64,000 nucleotides of DNA from assembly GCA_017524445.1 (NCBI GenBank), contig JAFXVP010000052.1:38818-102817 (forward strand), in the 5' to 3' direction. The position numbers and the translations under genes are program-made. The notes below the pieces were generated by a model that worked only from the letters and a program-made list of their open reading frames with translations, did not search any database and was not told the origin of the DNA. Positions 31,754 through 40,608 of this stretch are shown here, piece after piece. This DNA comes from Clostridia bacterium. Lineage in GTDB: Bacteria; Bacillota; Clostridia; Christensenellales; CAG-138. Position 1 is the stretch's first letter. Every line of letters starts with the position of its first letter.

Positions 31754-32617
31754 ATGAAGATTCTGGAAATCAAAGATCTCCGCAAAGCATATCCGGGCTT
31801 CCTTTTGGACGACGTCAGCTTCGACGTGGAGGAAGGCAGCATCATGGGCTTTATCGGACGCAACGGCGCCGGCAAGACGACGACGATCAAATCGGTGCTG
31901 AACCTTGTCCATGCGGACGGCGGCACGGTGCTGTTCGAGGGAGAGGACCTTTGGTCGAACGAGACCGTCTGCAAAAAGCGCATCGGTCTGGTGCTCGGCG
32001 AGTTCAACTATTACAAGCGCAAGAAGCTGAAGGCGATCGCGGCGGTCACGAAGCAGTTCTATGAGGACTGGGACGAAGAAACGTATCAGGCGCTTCTCTC
32101 CCGCTTTTCCCTCGACCCGGAGAAGAAGATCTCCGAGCTAAGTCAGGGCATGCGCGTGAAGTTTGCGCTGGCGCTCGCGCTTTCGCACCGGGCGAAGCTT
32201 CTGATCCTCGACGAGCCGACGAGCGGACTGGATCCCGTCTCCCGCGACGAGCTTTTAGACATCTTCCGCAGCATCATCGAGGACGGCGAGCACAGCATCC
32301 TGTTCTCGACGCACATCATCTCGGACCTCGAAAAATGCGCGGACTACATCACCTACATCAAGGGCGGTAAAATCGTCGTTTCGACCGATGCGGACAGCTT
32401 CAAGGATGCGTACCGGCTCGTTTCCGGCGAAGCGGATCAGCTCGAGCGCTTCCGCAGTACTCTCATCGGCTATCGCGCGCACGCGTTCGGCTTTACGGGA
32501 CTGATGCGCCGCGAGGACGCGGAGCGCGCCGAAGGGCTCAAGGTCGCGCCTGCGGATATGGAATCCATTATGATCTACACGGAAAAGGAGGACGGCCATG
32601 AAAGCGCTGCTCAGTAA
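31754..32617 (+). CDS. ABC transporter ATP-binding protein (ABC-2 type)
   Basis: The product is 287 residues. Walker A GRNGAGKTTT is at about 36-45, signature LSQGMRVKFALALAL near 135, Walker B LLILDEPTSGLDP near 155, and H-loop FSTHIISDLEK. A C-terminal extension follows, as in the YtrB/BcrA group. It energises the permease encoded next, whose start it overlaps by 20 bases. AACAGGAGGGCAT precedes the ATG. Substrate unknown. YtrA-controlled relatives respond to cell-wall antibiotics, which makes export of, or resistance to, a surface-active peptide plausible. Confidence 0.88.
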   Translation: MKILEIKDLRKAYPGFLLDDVSFDVEEGSIMGFIGRNGAGKTTTIKSVLNLVHADGGTVLFEGEDLWSNETVCKKRIGLVLGEFNYYKRKKLKAIAAVTKQFYEDWDEETYQALLSRFSLDPEKKISELSQGMRVKFALALALSHRAKLLILDEPTSGLDPVSRDELLDIFRSIIEDGEHSILFSTHIISDLEKCADYITYIKGGKIVVSTDADSFKDAYRLVSGEADQLERFRSTLIGYRAHAFGFTGLMRREDAERAEGLKVAPADMESIMIYTEKEDGHESAAQ

Positions 32618-33293
32618 AGAATTCAAGCTCTGTGTGCATCCCGCGTTGTTCATCTACCTCGCGCTGATTTTGATGCTGCTCATTCCGAACTATCCGTACC
32701 TTGTTTCGTGCTTCTTCGTCTGCAACGGGATCTTCTTCTGCTTCCAGCAGGCGCGTGAAAACGGCGATGCGATGTACACGGCGATGCTGCCGGTCAGCAA
32801 AGCGCAGGCGGTCAAGGCGCGGTGTCTTTTCGTCGTCATCATCGAGATGATCGACGTCGTGCTCATGGCGGCTATGTGCGCGTTCGCGCTCGTCGCGATG
32901 CCGGAAACGAACGGCGGCGGCACGGATCACAGCCTCTCCCTCATTGCCTTTGCGCTCGTGCTGTTTGCGATCTTCAACATTATCTATCTGCCGAGCTTCT
33001 ACAAGACCGGCTATAAGGCGGGCACGGCGTTTCTGAAGAGCGCGATCGGTATCTGGATCTGGATCATCCTCTCCGACGGCATGATGATCGCGTCCAACGC
33101 GGTCATGGAAAGCGGCGTGGATATCGCGTTCTTCCGCTTCATTCATGAGAATATCGACTGCATGCCGAAGACGGCCGAGGCTCTGACCGTGCAGGCGATC
33201 CTGTTCGGCGCGGGGCTTCTCCTCTACGTCGTCTGCACGCTGCTTGCGGCGAAGATCTCCGTGAAGCGCTACGAAAAAGTCAGCGTCGCATGA
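32598..33293 (+). CDS. ABC-2 type permease
   Basis: The product is 231 residues with six hydrophobic segments (about 15-55, 75-100, 115-135, 150-170, 200-225). It begins MKALLSKEFKLCVHPALF, a usual ABC-2 permease start, and carries the soluble QQARENGDAMYTAMLPVSK loop typical of this family. It starts inside the 3' end of the ATPase gene (AAAAGGAGG upstream) and its TGA overlaps the GntR ATG, so all three genes are coupled. Substrate not known. Confidence 0.82.
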   Translation: MKALLSKEFKLCVHPALFIYLALILMLLIPNYPYLVSCFFVCNGIFFCFQQARENGDAMYTAMLPVSKAQAVKARCLFVVIIEMIDVVLMAAMCAFALVAMPETNGGGTDHSLSLIAFALVLFAIFNIIYLPSFYKTGYKAGTAFLKSAIGIWIWIILSDGMMIASNAVMESGVDIAFFRFIHENIDCMPKTAEALTVQAILFGAGLLLYVVCTLLAAKISVKRYEKVSVA

Positions 33294-33655
33294 ACCTGTC
33301 CGTCAACCCGAACGATAAAACGCCGATCTACCGGCAGCTCTACGAGCAGATCGCAAGCGAGGTGCTTTCCGGGGCGCTGTCCCCCGGCACGCCGCTGCCG
33401 CCGATCCGCACGGTCTCTAAGGAGCTCGGCGTTTCCATGATCACGGTACGGAACGCGTGGGAAATGCTCGAGCGCGACGGATATCTCGTCACGCGTACGG
33501 GCAGCGGCTGCTTTGTCGCGCCGATCAACGAGACGCACCGGCAGACCAAGGTGGACGAGCGGCTTTCCGCCGCCGTCGACGCGCTGGTACAAGACGCCAA
33601 ATCCCTCGGCGTGGACAAGGACGCGCTGCTCACGATGATTGAGGAGCGGTATTGA
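33290..33655 (+). CDS. GntR-family regulator, YtrA subfamily
   Basis: The product is 121 residues. The winged helix occupies residues 10-75 (PIYRQLYEQIASEVLSGAL, then LPPIRTVSKELGVSMITVR, then GYLVTRTGSGCFV), followed by only about 45 residues of helical dimerisation tail, the short format of the YtrA group. It probably represses the operon through the AATTGTG inverted repeat at 31714-31740. In most YtrA operons the regulator gene is first. Here it is last. Confidence 0.9.
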   Translation: MNLSVNPNDKTPIYRQLYEQIASEVLSGALSPGTPLPPIRTVSKELGVSMITVRNAWEMLERDGYLVTRTGSGCFVAPINETHRQTKVDERLSAAVDALVQDAKSLGVDKDALLTMIEERY

Positions 33656-33667
33656 ACCATTCGCGAC

Positions 33668-33727
33668 CGCGTACACCCCCTCATCCGTCGCCTGACGGCG
33701 CCACCTTCCCCCCGGGGGGAAGGCAAG
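33668..33727. repeat. Family B half repeat
   Basis: CCCCCTCATCCGTCGCCTGA is followed by the palindrome CCTTCCCCCCGGGGGGAAGG. Only the left half of the composite is present. It lies after the GntR stop and may terminate the operon. Confidence 0.7.
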
Positions 33728-33791
33728 GTTGATGCGATTCTCCGGAGGAGGATTCTCCTGAACGTGCGCAAAGCGCACACATCATTTGCAA

Positions 33792-33913
33792 AGCATGGTA
33801 CGCGGTAGACGACGCATCGCGTCGTCGCGCGATCTTCCTATGTAACGAAGCGACAGCGCAGTGGATTTCACGCGCGCAAGCGCACATCACTTGCGCGAAG
33901 CGCAAACATCACT
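33792..33913. repeat. Family C element followed by family A-like hairpins
   Basis: A family C copy (ATGGTACGCGGTAGACGACG, ending CTATGTAACGAAG) has its central hairpin replaced by the longer GACGACGCATCGCGTCGTCG. It is followed by CGCGCGCAAGCGC and TTGCGCGAAGCGCAA units separated by ACATCAC instead of AATTCAC. Confidence 0.65.
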
Positions 33914-33920
33914 GTAAAGC

Positions 33921-33947
33921 AAACAGGACGGTGCGCCGTCCTGTTTT
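33921..33947. terminator. Terminator of the lipoprotein gene at 33959
   Basis: The stem ACAGGACGG / CCGTCCTGT has loop TGCG and is flanked by A on one side and TTTT on the other. It lies 12 bases past the minus-strand stop codon. Confidence 0.72.
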
Positions 33948-33958
33948 GCTCTTCGAAT

Positions 33959-35362
33959 TCACGGAATGACCTTGATGATCTGAAAGTCCTCGTCCCCGTC
34001 GCCGCCCTCGTGCGGCATGGTTTCGATCGCGATCCGTCCGTCATCGAGGAAGTACGCGTCCTCGTCCTCACCGGTGATCATCGCGCCGGTTCCTCCCGTC
34101 AGTTGGTAGAAGTACACATCCTTCTCCAGGCGGTAGCCGTCGGCGATCGCATGATCGATCGGCTTTGCGCCGCTCCATTTCAGCACCGCGCCGTCCGCGC
34201 CGTACAGCACGAACGCGTCCGCATATGCTTCGCTGACCGCATACGGCGTACTGAAATCCAGCTCATAGTGGATCACAAGCGTCTGTCCGTCCTTGGTAAG
34301 CCATGCAAAGAAGTCCTGAAACAGCGGATGGAGCGTTTCGATCTCCGGCGTCCTGTCCGTCCAGCCGTCGCGGATCATCGAAAGAATGACCGTGTCGAGG
34401 TTTACACCGAGCATATATGTCAGCCGCTCGTCTTCTTGATCGTGCCAGTCACGCCGTCCGATGCTGAACGGGTCGACGGCGCACAGCCCGAACGGATCGC
34501 AGACCGTGTCGAGAGGGAACTCTGCCAGCTCGTATCGCGCTGCGTGGTACTTCTCCCAGTCGATCGCTTTTATGCCGTAAAACAGCAGTTCGGGCGTCTC
34601 TCCGCTCGCGTCGATCAGCGCATAGCCGTCGTCGTTGCCGACCATCGTACACGGCCGTTCCGTTCCGTCCGGAAAGCGCAGCGTGCCGGTCATTTCACAG
34701 TTTTCACCGATCGCCAGTTTCAGCCGTGCGTATTGACGATCCCCCAGATCAAAACTGCCAAACCACTCGGTACCGGGTTCCATCGGCACATAAAACCGAT
34801 TGACCTCCGATCGCGTTTCGCCCGGACCGCGATCCTCTTTTTTCAGGGCCTTGCCGTCCAGCCCGTCGTACGCCAGAACACCGAGCGGGTCCGACACGAT
34901 CTCGATTTTCACCGCCGCGCCGTCGGTAGAAAGCCGCACCTCCCCTGCGGGAAGCGTCAGCGCCGGCTCTTCATCATTCTCCGTACGGAACAGCCGTACT
35001 GTCAAAAGAAATGCATCGTCGTTCTCCGTAAGCGTAAATACCTCGTTCGGCGTGAACAGATATGCGGTACCATCCTCATAGATCAGCAGATGATAGTGCT
35101 CATGATGACCCCACTTGTCATACGGTCCGTTATATACCCATCCCGTGTTGCGATCCTCCCGAACAGAAAACAATCTTGCACGCTCCTCGGAAAAAACGGG
35201 ACCCTCCGTTTGTGTTAGTACGGCGGTATGCTCCGATTCCGTCGCGGCGGGTTCCGACGGCGCGGTCGACGCTTCGTTTTTCTCTGCCGGAATGACCGGC
35301 TTGCACGCAAACAAGCCGCACAGCAGAAGCGCGGCGAGCAGAAGCAGAATCGTTTTTTTCAT
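33959..35362 (-). CDS. Large lipoprotein of unknown function
   Basis: The product is 467 residues, starting MKKTILLLLAALLLCGLFAC with Cys20 in a lipobox (GLFAC). A Glu/Ala/Pro-rich linker follows. The mature part has three or four beta-rich segments (for example GTAYLFTPNEVFTLTEND, GEVRLSTDGAAVKIEIVSD, GNCEMTGTLRFPDGTERP read approximately) and ends with DGRIAIETMPHEGG. It resembles other large clostridial lipoproteins without a named domain. I preferred the ATG at 35360-35362 (AGAGAGGGGATTCC upstream) over one 11 codons earlier, because the lipobox then falls at the normal distance. Monocistronic. Confidence 0.75.
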   Translation of the reverse strand: MKKTILLLLAALLLCGLFACKPVIPAEKNEASTAPSEPAATESEHTAVLTQTEGPVFSEERARLFSVREDRNTGWVYNGPYDKWGHHEHYHLLIYEDGTAYLFTPNEVFTLTENDDAFLLTVRLFRTENDEEPALTLPAGEVRLSTDGAAVKIEIVSDPLGVLAYDGLDGKALKKEDRGPGETRSEVNRFYVPMEPGTEWFGSFDLGDRQYARLKLAIGENCEMTGTLRFPDGTERPCTMVGNDDGYALIDASGETPELLFYGIKAIDWEKYHAARYELAEFPLDTVCDPFGLCAVDPFSIGRRDWHDQEDERLTYMLGVNLDTVILSMIRDGWTDRTPEIETLHPLFQDFFAWLTKDGQTLVIHYELDFSTPYAVSEAYADAFVLYGADGAVLKWSGAKPIDHAIADGYRLEKDVYFYQLTGGTGAMITGEDEDAYFLDDGRIAIETMPHEGGDGDEDFQIIKVIP

Positions 35363-35449
35363 GGAATCCCCTCTCTTTCGACCATATTCTACCATGCGGT
35401 TGCGTTATTTCTGTGTTATGGATGTAAATAAACAAGTGTGTCGTTTGTA

Positions 35450-35527
35450 ATGAATTGTCTGCGACATGAATTGACCTTTCGGTCATGAATTGTGCTTCGC
35501 ACATGAATTGCGCCTTCGGCGCATGAA
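35450..35527. repeat. Family A array in reverse orientation
   Basis: Four hairpins, TGTC-TGC-GACA, GACC-TTTC-GGTC, TGTGC-TTC-GCACA and GCGCC-TTC-GGCGC, are separated by ATGAATTG, the complement of the CAATTCAT linker seen elsewhere. On this strand some loops become CUUCGG-like stable tetraloops. Confidence 0.82.
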
Positions 35528-35639
35528 ACCAAAGAGGACGGTCAGAGGAGGTTTGTCAAGGGGGTATTCAAAGCACGGTCGTTTTACAAGCGGCTGCGCT
35601 TTTCTTTTTCGATAGGTAACAGTTTGAGTTATTGCACGT

Positions 35640-35860
35640 CCCGACAAGGAAGGGTATCACCGCCGCAAGGTGGTGTATAAGTGCGCCCTTAACGAAAAAG
35701 GCTTCCCCTTCGAGGGGAAGCTGTCACCGAAGGTGACTGATGAGGTGGACACGCGAAAAGCGTCAGCTTTTGCGGATGATTTGTCTTGCCCGTTCTGACA
35801 CCTCATCCGCCTAACGGCACCTTCCCCTCAAGGGGAAGGCTTTTCCTTCGGCAAGGTTTG
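35640..35860. repeat. Structured element E followed by two family B repeats
   Basis: At 35661-35700, CACCGCC-GCAA-GGTGGTG lies in GTAT...TATAAGTGCGC. Then come an inverted family B half (GGCTTCCCCTTCGAGGGGAA to GATGAGGTGG) and a forward half (ACACCTCATCCGCCTAACGG to AAGGGGAAGGC). The same element E plus CTTCCCCTTGAGGGGAAG and the same tail (TTTGAAAACCACC) occurs at 50038-50140. Confidence 0.65.
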
Positions 35861-35904
35861 AAAACCACCCTTACCAAAGTAACTCTTCGCCCGTCCTCTT
35901 TGCT

Positions 35905-37827
35905 TTAACTCAGTTCGCTTGTGCCCGTACACAGCTCGTAATACTTGCCGCGCTGTTTCAAAAGCGCGTCGTGGTCGCCGCGCTCGATGATGCGGCCGTT
36001 TTCGAGGACCATGATGCAGTCGCTGTTGCGGACCGTCGAAAGACGGTGCGCAATGACGAACACCGTGCGCCCGTGCATCAGCGCGTCCATGCCCTTTTCG
36101 ATGTGCTTTTCGGTACGGGTGTCGATGGAGCTTGTCGCCTCGTCGAGGATCAGCACCGGCGGGTCGGATACCGCCGCGCGGGCGATCGCAAGCAGCTGCC
36201 GCTGTCCCTGCGAAAGGTTTGCGCAGTCCGCGACAAGCTCGGTCTGATAGCCATCGGGCAGGTGCGTGATAAAGAAGTCCGCGTTTGCGATCTTCGCGGC
36301 CCTGATGCACTCCTCGTCGGTCGCGTCCAGCCGCCCGTAGCGGATGTTCTCCATGACCGTTCCGGAGAAGAGATGCGTATCCTGCAGCACCATGCCGAGC
36401 GAGGAGCGCAGCGCGCTCTTTTTGATCTCGCGCACGGGGATGCCGTCGTAGGTGATCGTGCCGTCCGCGATGTCGTAGAAGCGGTTGATGAGGTTCGTGA
36501 TCGTCGTCTTGCCCGCGCCGGTGGAGCCGACAAACGCGATCTTCTGTCCCGGGTTCGCATACAGCGACACGTCGGTCAGAACCTGCTTCTTGCCGTCGTA
36601 ACTGAAATCGACGTTGTCGAAGACGACCTCGCCGCGCAGCGGGATGAGTTCGCCGTCGCGCTTCCATGCCCAGTGTCCGGTGCGGCGGTCGGTTTCGGAA
36701 AGCTTGCCGTTCTTTTCCTCGACGCGCACGAGCGTGACCGTGCCCTCGTCGACCTCGGCAGGCATGTCAATGAGCGCAAAGATGCGCTCCGCGCCGGCCA
36801 GCGCAAGGAGGATCGAGTTGAACTGCTGCGAGATCTGGGAGATGCGGTTAGATACCTGCCGGACAAACTGCAGCGACGCGACCAGTGCGCTTCCCTCGAC
36901 CAATAAGCTCTGGTGGTTTGCGAAGAACGTGCCCTCCATGATGAATTCCTCGCCCGGCACCGGCGCGGCGAGCAGCACGCCCACGGTGCAGGTGATGGCG
37001 TAGAAGATGTGCGAGAGGTTGTTCATCAGCGGTCCGACGATGCTCGCGTAGGTGTTCGCGTCCGTCGCGACCTTGCAGAGCTCGTCGTTATGCACCTTGA
37101 AGCCGGCTTTCGCCGTTTCCTCGTGCGTGAAGACCTTGACGACCTTCTGTCCCTCCATCATCTCCTCGATGTAGCCGTTGACCGCCGCGAGCTCGCGCTG
37201 CTGCCTGATGAAGTTCCTGCGGCTGCGGCGCGTGACGGCGCGCATGACGTAGAAGACGCAGATGCCCATGCAGATCATGATGAACACGATCGAGATCGAC
37301 AGCTTCGCCATCAGTCCGAAGACGAACACCAGCGAGGAGATCGAGATCAAAATCTGCGTGATCGAATGGTGCAGCAGCTCGTTGACCGCCTCGGTATCGT
37401 TGGTGTAGTAGCTCATCAGCTCGCCGTGCGTACGCGCGTCGAAGAACGAGATCGGAAGCGTCTGCATCTTCTCGAACATGTCCTTGCGCAGCGCGCACAT
37501 GACGCGCGCGGAGCAGGAGAGCATCAGGCGGTTCAGCAGGAAGTTGGTGAACACGGAGAGCGCGTACAGGACGGCCATGCCGATGAGAAGCGCGGCGTAC
37601 TTTGCCATGTCTGCGCCGATCCCGGCTTCGAGCACTTTGACCAGATCCTGCGTCATCGCGATGGCGTAGTTCGACGCGGCGGAATAGACCAGGATCGCAA
37701 CGATCGCGATGATCAGGAGCCCGGTGCAGTTTTTATAATAGCGGAACAGCCGAAGGATGGTTTTCAGCGGCTTTTCGGCACGCTTCCCGCCCATCTTGCT
37801 GTTGAAGGAGCTTCCTCCCGGCGGCAT
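35905..37827 (-). CDS. Heterodimeric ABC exporter subunit, catalytically competent half
   Basis: The product is 640 residues, a six-helix exporter domain (to about 345) fused to an ATPase domain. Walker A GSTGAGKTTIT, signature NLSQGQRQLLAIARA, Walker B VLILDEATSSID with the catalytic Glu, and H-loop IAHRLSTV are all normal. An extended linker with EEKNGKLSETDRRTG lies before the ATPase domain. The ATG overlaps the stop of the partner gene by one base (TAATG), so the two halves are made together. Substrate unknown. Such exporters commonly expel drugs, lipids or peptides. Confidence 0.9.
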   Translation of the reverse strand: MPPGGSSFNSKMGGKRAEKPLKTILRLFRYYKNCTGLLIIAIVAILVYSAASNYAIAMTQDLVKVLEAGIGADMAKYAALLIGMAVLYALSVFTNFLLNRLMLSCSARVMCALRKDMFEKMQTLPISFFDARTHGELMSYYTNDTEAVNELLHHSITQILISISSLVFVFGLMAKLSISIVFIMICMGICVFYVMRAVTRRSRRNFIRQQRELAAVNGYIEEMMEGQKVVKVFTHEETAKAGFKVHNDELCKVATDANTYASIVGPLMNNLSHIFYAITCTVGVLLAAPVPGEEFIMEGTFFANHQSLLVEGSALVASLQFVRQVSNRISQISQQFNSILLALAGAERIFALIDMPAEVDEGTVTLVRVEEKNGKLSETDRRTGHWAWKRDGELIPLRGEVVFDNVDFSYDGKKQVLTDVSLYANPGQKIAFVGSTGAGKTTITNLINRFYDIADGTITYDGIPVREIKKSALRSSLGMVLQDTHLFSGTVMENIRYGRLDATDEECIRAAKIANADFFITHLPDGYQTELVADCANLSQGQRQLLAIARAAVSDPPVLILDEATSSIDTRTEKHIEKGMDALMHGRTVFVIAHRLSTVRNSDCIMVLENGRIIERGDHDALLKQRGKYYELCTGTSELS

Positions 37828-39641
37828 TACGCATGCACCTCCTCTCGTACCTGCGATTCATAGACCTCGCGGTAGATCTCGCTGCGGCGCAGCAGCTCGT
37901 CGTGTGTGCCGACGTCGGAGATCGCGCCGTGCTCCATCACGATGATCTGGTCCGCGTTCATGACGGAGGTGATCCGCTGCGCGATGATGATCTTCGTCAT
38001 ATCCTTAAGCTTCGAAAGCCCTTCGCGGATCTTCGCCTCGGTCGCGGTGTCGACCGCGCTCGTCGAGTCGTCGAGGATCAGTATCTTCGGCTTCTTGAGA
38101 AGCGCGCGGGCGATGCAGAGCCGCTGCTTCTGTCCGCCGGACACGTTGCATCCGCCCTGCCCGAGGTCGGTGCCGTAGCCGTCCGGGAACGCGGAGACGA
38201 ACCCGTCGGCGCACGCGACGCGGCACGCCTCGCGGATCTCTTCGTCCGAAGCGTCCGGATCGCCCCAGCGCATGTTGTCGCGGATGCTGCCCGAGAACAG
38301 CAGATTCTTCTGCAGCACCATCGCAACGCCGTCCCGCAGCGCCTTGAGGTTATATTCGCGCACGTCGTGCCCAGACACGCGCACCGCGCCGGAGATCACG
38401 TCGTAAAGCCGCGGGATCATCTGCACCAGCGTGGACTTGCCCTCGCCCGTGCCGCCGATGACGCCGACCGTCTGTCCCGGCAGGATGTGCAGATTGATAT
38501 CCTTCAGGTTCAGCACGTCCGGATTGCCGGAGTAGGAGAAATCGACGTGATCGAACTCGATCTCGCCCGTTTCGACGACGAGGTCGCTTTCGGGGGATTC
38601 GATGTCGATCTGTTCGTCAAAGACTTCGTTGACGCGGTCGAGCGACGCGCGCATTCTCGAAAGGATCATCGGGAAGAATGAGAGCATCTGGAGCGAGCCG
38701 ATCACCTGCGTCGCGTAGCCGATCAGCGCGGTCAGTCCGCCGATGCCGATCTCGCTGTTCGCCGAGATGACCATTCTCCCGCCGAGAAACCACATCACGA
38801 CCGTCGCGCCGTACATGATAAGCAGCTGAAGCGCGGGCATGAGCGCAAACAGCTTCTGCGCGTAGATCTGCGTTTTCATCAGGTCGTCGGCGCTCTTCCG
38901 GAATTTCTCGTTCTCGTACGGTCCTCGCACGAACGACTTGACCACGCGCGTGCCGATCAGGTTCTCCTGCACCGCGCTGTTCATGCTGTCGAGCTTTGTG
39001 AACATCAGCTGGAACCGCTTGCGTCCGATGAACATGAACAGCAGCATCGGCGTCAGCACCAGCGGCAGCGCGACCACGAAGACGAACGACAGCCGCACAT
39101 TGATGTTGAACGCATAGATCGCCGCGAACACCAGCGTGAACGGCGCGCGGAACATCATGCGCAGGAACATCTGATAGGTATTCTGCATGCTGTTCACGTC
39201 CGTCGTCGCGCGAATCACGAGCGACGAGGTCTGGAACCGGTCGGTGTTTTTGAACGAGAACGAAAGGATCTTGTCAAAGATGCGCATGCGCAGGTTCTTT
39301 GCGAACCCCATCGACGCCACCGCCGAGGTGCGCGCCGCGAGCGCGCCGCACAGCATGGACAGCAGCGCCGTGAGCACCATCAGTCCGCCGACCCACAGCA
39401 CGAACTGGATGTTGTTCCGGTACGGCAGGCGCGAGACGAACGCCTGCAGCTCATATTCCTCTTTGTGATACAGCCCGCCGTCGACCAGCGCCGCCATCAG
39501 AAGCGGGATCAGCGTCTCGAACAGGACCTCGAATATGATCAGGACGACCGTCAGAACGGACGGCGTCCTGTATCCCTCGATACACGGGATCAGGTATCTG
39601 AGGCCGGACCCTTTTTTCTTTCTTTTTTCCATTGGAAACAA
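37827..39641 (-). CDS. Heterodimeric ABC exporter subunit, degenerate half
   Basis: The product is 604 residues with six membrane helices and an ATPase domain. Walker A GGTGEGKSTLV and signature NVSGGQKQRLCIARA are normal, but Walker B reads ILILDDSTSAVD with Asp in place of the catalytic Glu, and the H-loop reads IAQRITSV with Gln for His. That is the expected non-catalytic site of a heterodimeric exporter such as BmrCD or TM287/288. The start is either TTG at 39639-39641, which has AGGGG 5 bases upstream, or ATG three codons later. I used the TTG. First gene of the pair. Confidence 0.88.
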   Translation of the reverse strand: MFPMEKRKKKGSGLRYLIPCIEGYRTPSVLTVVLIIFEVLFETLIPLLMAALVDGGLYHKEEYELQAFVSRLPYRNNIQFVLWVGGLMVLTALLSMLCGALAARTSAVASMGFAKNLRMRIFDKILSFSFKNTDRFQTSSLVIRATTDVNSMQNTYQMFLRMMFRAPFTLVFAAIYAFNINVRLSFVFVVALPLVLTPMLLFMFIGRKRFQLMFTKLDSMNSAVQENLIGTRVVKSFVRGPYENEKFRKSADDLMKTQIYAQKLFALMPALQLLIMYGATVVMWFLGGRMVISANSEIGIGGLTALIGYATQVIGSLQMLSFFPMILSRMRASLDRVNEVFDEQIDIESPESDLVVETGEIEFDHVDFSYSGNPDVLNLKDINLHILPGQTVGVIGGTGEGKSTLVQMIPRLYDVISGAVRVSGHDVREYNLKALRDGVAMVLQKNLLFSGSIRDNMRWGDPDASDEEIREACRVACADGFVSAFPDGYGTDLGQGGCNVSGGQKQRLCIARALLKKPKILILDDSTSAVDTATEAKIREGLSKLKDMTKIIIAQRITSVMNADQIIVMEHGAISDVGTHDELLRRSEIYREVYESQVREEVHA

Positions 39642-39734
39642 ATCAACCCCTATATGTCAATAGATTATTATATACCACAAAACCGTCGGAAACGCAAGCA
39701 AAGCGCCCCGATTGTTTCCGCAGATTCACAATCG

Positions 39735-39763
39735 TTGCGAAACGCTCAAAACTCTGCTATACT
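39735..39763 (+). promoter_or_regulatory. Promoter placing the start of transcription at the exonuclease ATG
   Basis: TTGCGA at 39735-39740 and TATACT at 39758-39763 with a 17-base spacer. Only six bases separate the -10 box from the ATG at 39770, and there is no Shine-Dalgarno sequence, so the mRNA would be leaderless. Confidence 0.65.
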
Positions 39764-39769
39764 GTGCGT

Positions 39770-40594
39770 ATGGAAACGAAAGAAACACGCATCGTCGCGA
39801 TCGACGTCGAGACCCCGAACGGCCGGGACGCCGCGATCTGCCAGATCGGCGTCGTCGTCGCGGAATACGGCGATATCGTCAAAACCGAATCGTATCTTGT
39901 CGATCCCGAGGTCCCGTTCGACCCGATCAACATCTCCATCCACGGCATCACGCCCGCGGACGTCATGGGCGCGCCGAATCTTCCGACGCTGTGGCCGAAA
40001 ATTGCGGAATACTTTACCGGCTCCGTCGTCGTCGCACACAACGCCCCGTTCGACCTCGGCACCATCTGCGCAACGCTCGAACGCTACGGCATCCCCGTGC
40101 CGGAGATCACCTACTGCTGCACGGTGCAGATGGCGCGGCGGCGCTTTGCCCGCGAGACCTACGGAAGCTACACGCTCGACACGCTCTGCGCCGCGTTCGA
40201 TATCCCGCTTGAGAATCACCACGACGCGCTGTGCGACGCCATGGCTTGTTACAAGCTCTACCGCGAGCTGCTGTGCGATTTCGGACCCGACCCGCGCGAC
40301 GTGCGTCCATACCGAAAGAAGGCAAAGCCCGTGCCGAAGCCCGCGGGACGGTTTTCGACCGAATCGGGAACGGATCTCGAACTGCGCAAGCTCCGCGAGC
40401 TTCTCATCGACGTGCACCCGGAGACCTTCCTGAACCCCGGCGATTCGATGGCGATCGCGCACTGGATGGACCGGCACGTCGAGCTCAGCTCCGAACCGCC
40501 GTTCGACGGGATCTTTCAATACCTTTTCCGCATGATCTCCGACAAGCCCTTGACCGCCGCCGAAGCACAGGATTTTTACCGGCTGCTGCAGTGA
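39770..40594 (+). CDS. DnaQ-like 3'-5' exonuclease
   Basis: The product is 274 residues. The N-terminal 170 residues form a DEDDh exonuclease: VAIDVETPNGRDAAICQIG (Asp and Glu of ExoI), VVAHNAPFDLGTI (ExoII) and HHDALCDAMACYKLY (ExoIII with His and Asp). The last 100 residues (from KKAKPVPKPAG) are a separate helical part of unknown role. It removes nucleotides from 3' ends of DNA or RNA, perhaps in repair. The ATG was chosen because the promoter ends six bases before it. No ribosome binding site is visible. The next gene starts 14 bases downstream, so they form an operon. Confidence 0.85.
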   Translation: METKETRIVAIDVETPNGRDAAICQIGVVVAEYGDIVKTESYLVDPEVPFDPINISIHGITPADVMGAPNLPTLWPKIAEYFTGSVVVAHNAPFDLGTICATLERYGIPVPEITYCCTVQMARRRFARETYGSYTLDTLCAAFDIPLENHHDALCDAMACYKLYRELLCDFGPDPRDVRPYRKKAKPVPKPAGRFSTESGTDLELRKLRELLIDVHPETFLNPGDSMAIAHWMDRHVELSSEPPFDGIFQYLFRMISDKPLTAAEAQDFYRLLQ

Positions 40595-40608
40595 AGAGGA
40601 GGATGCCG

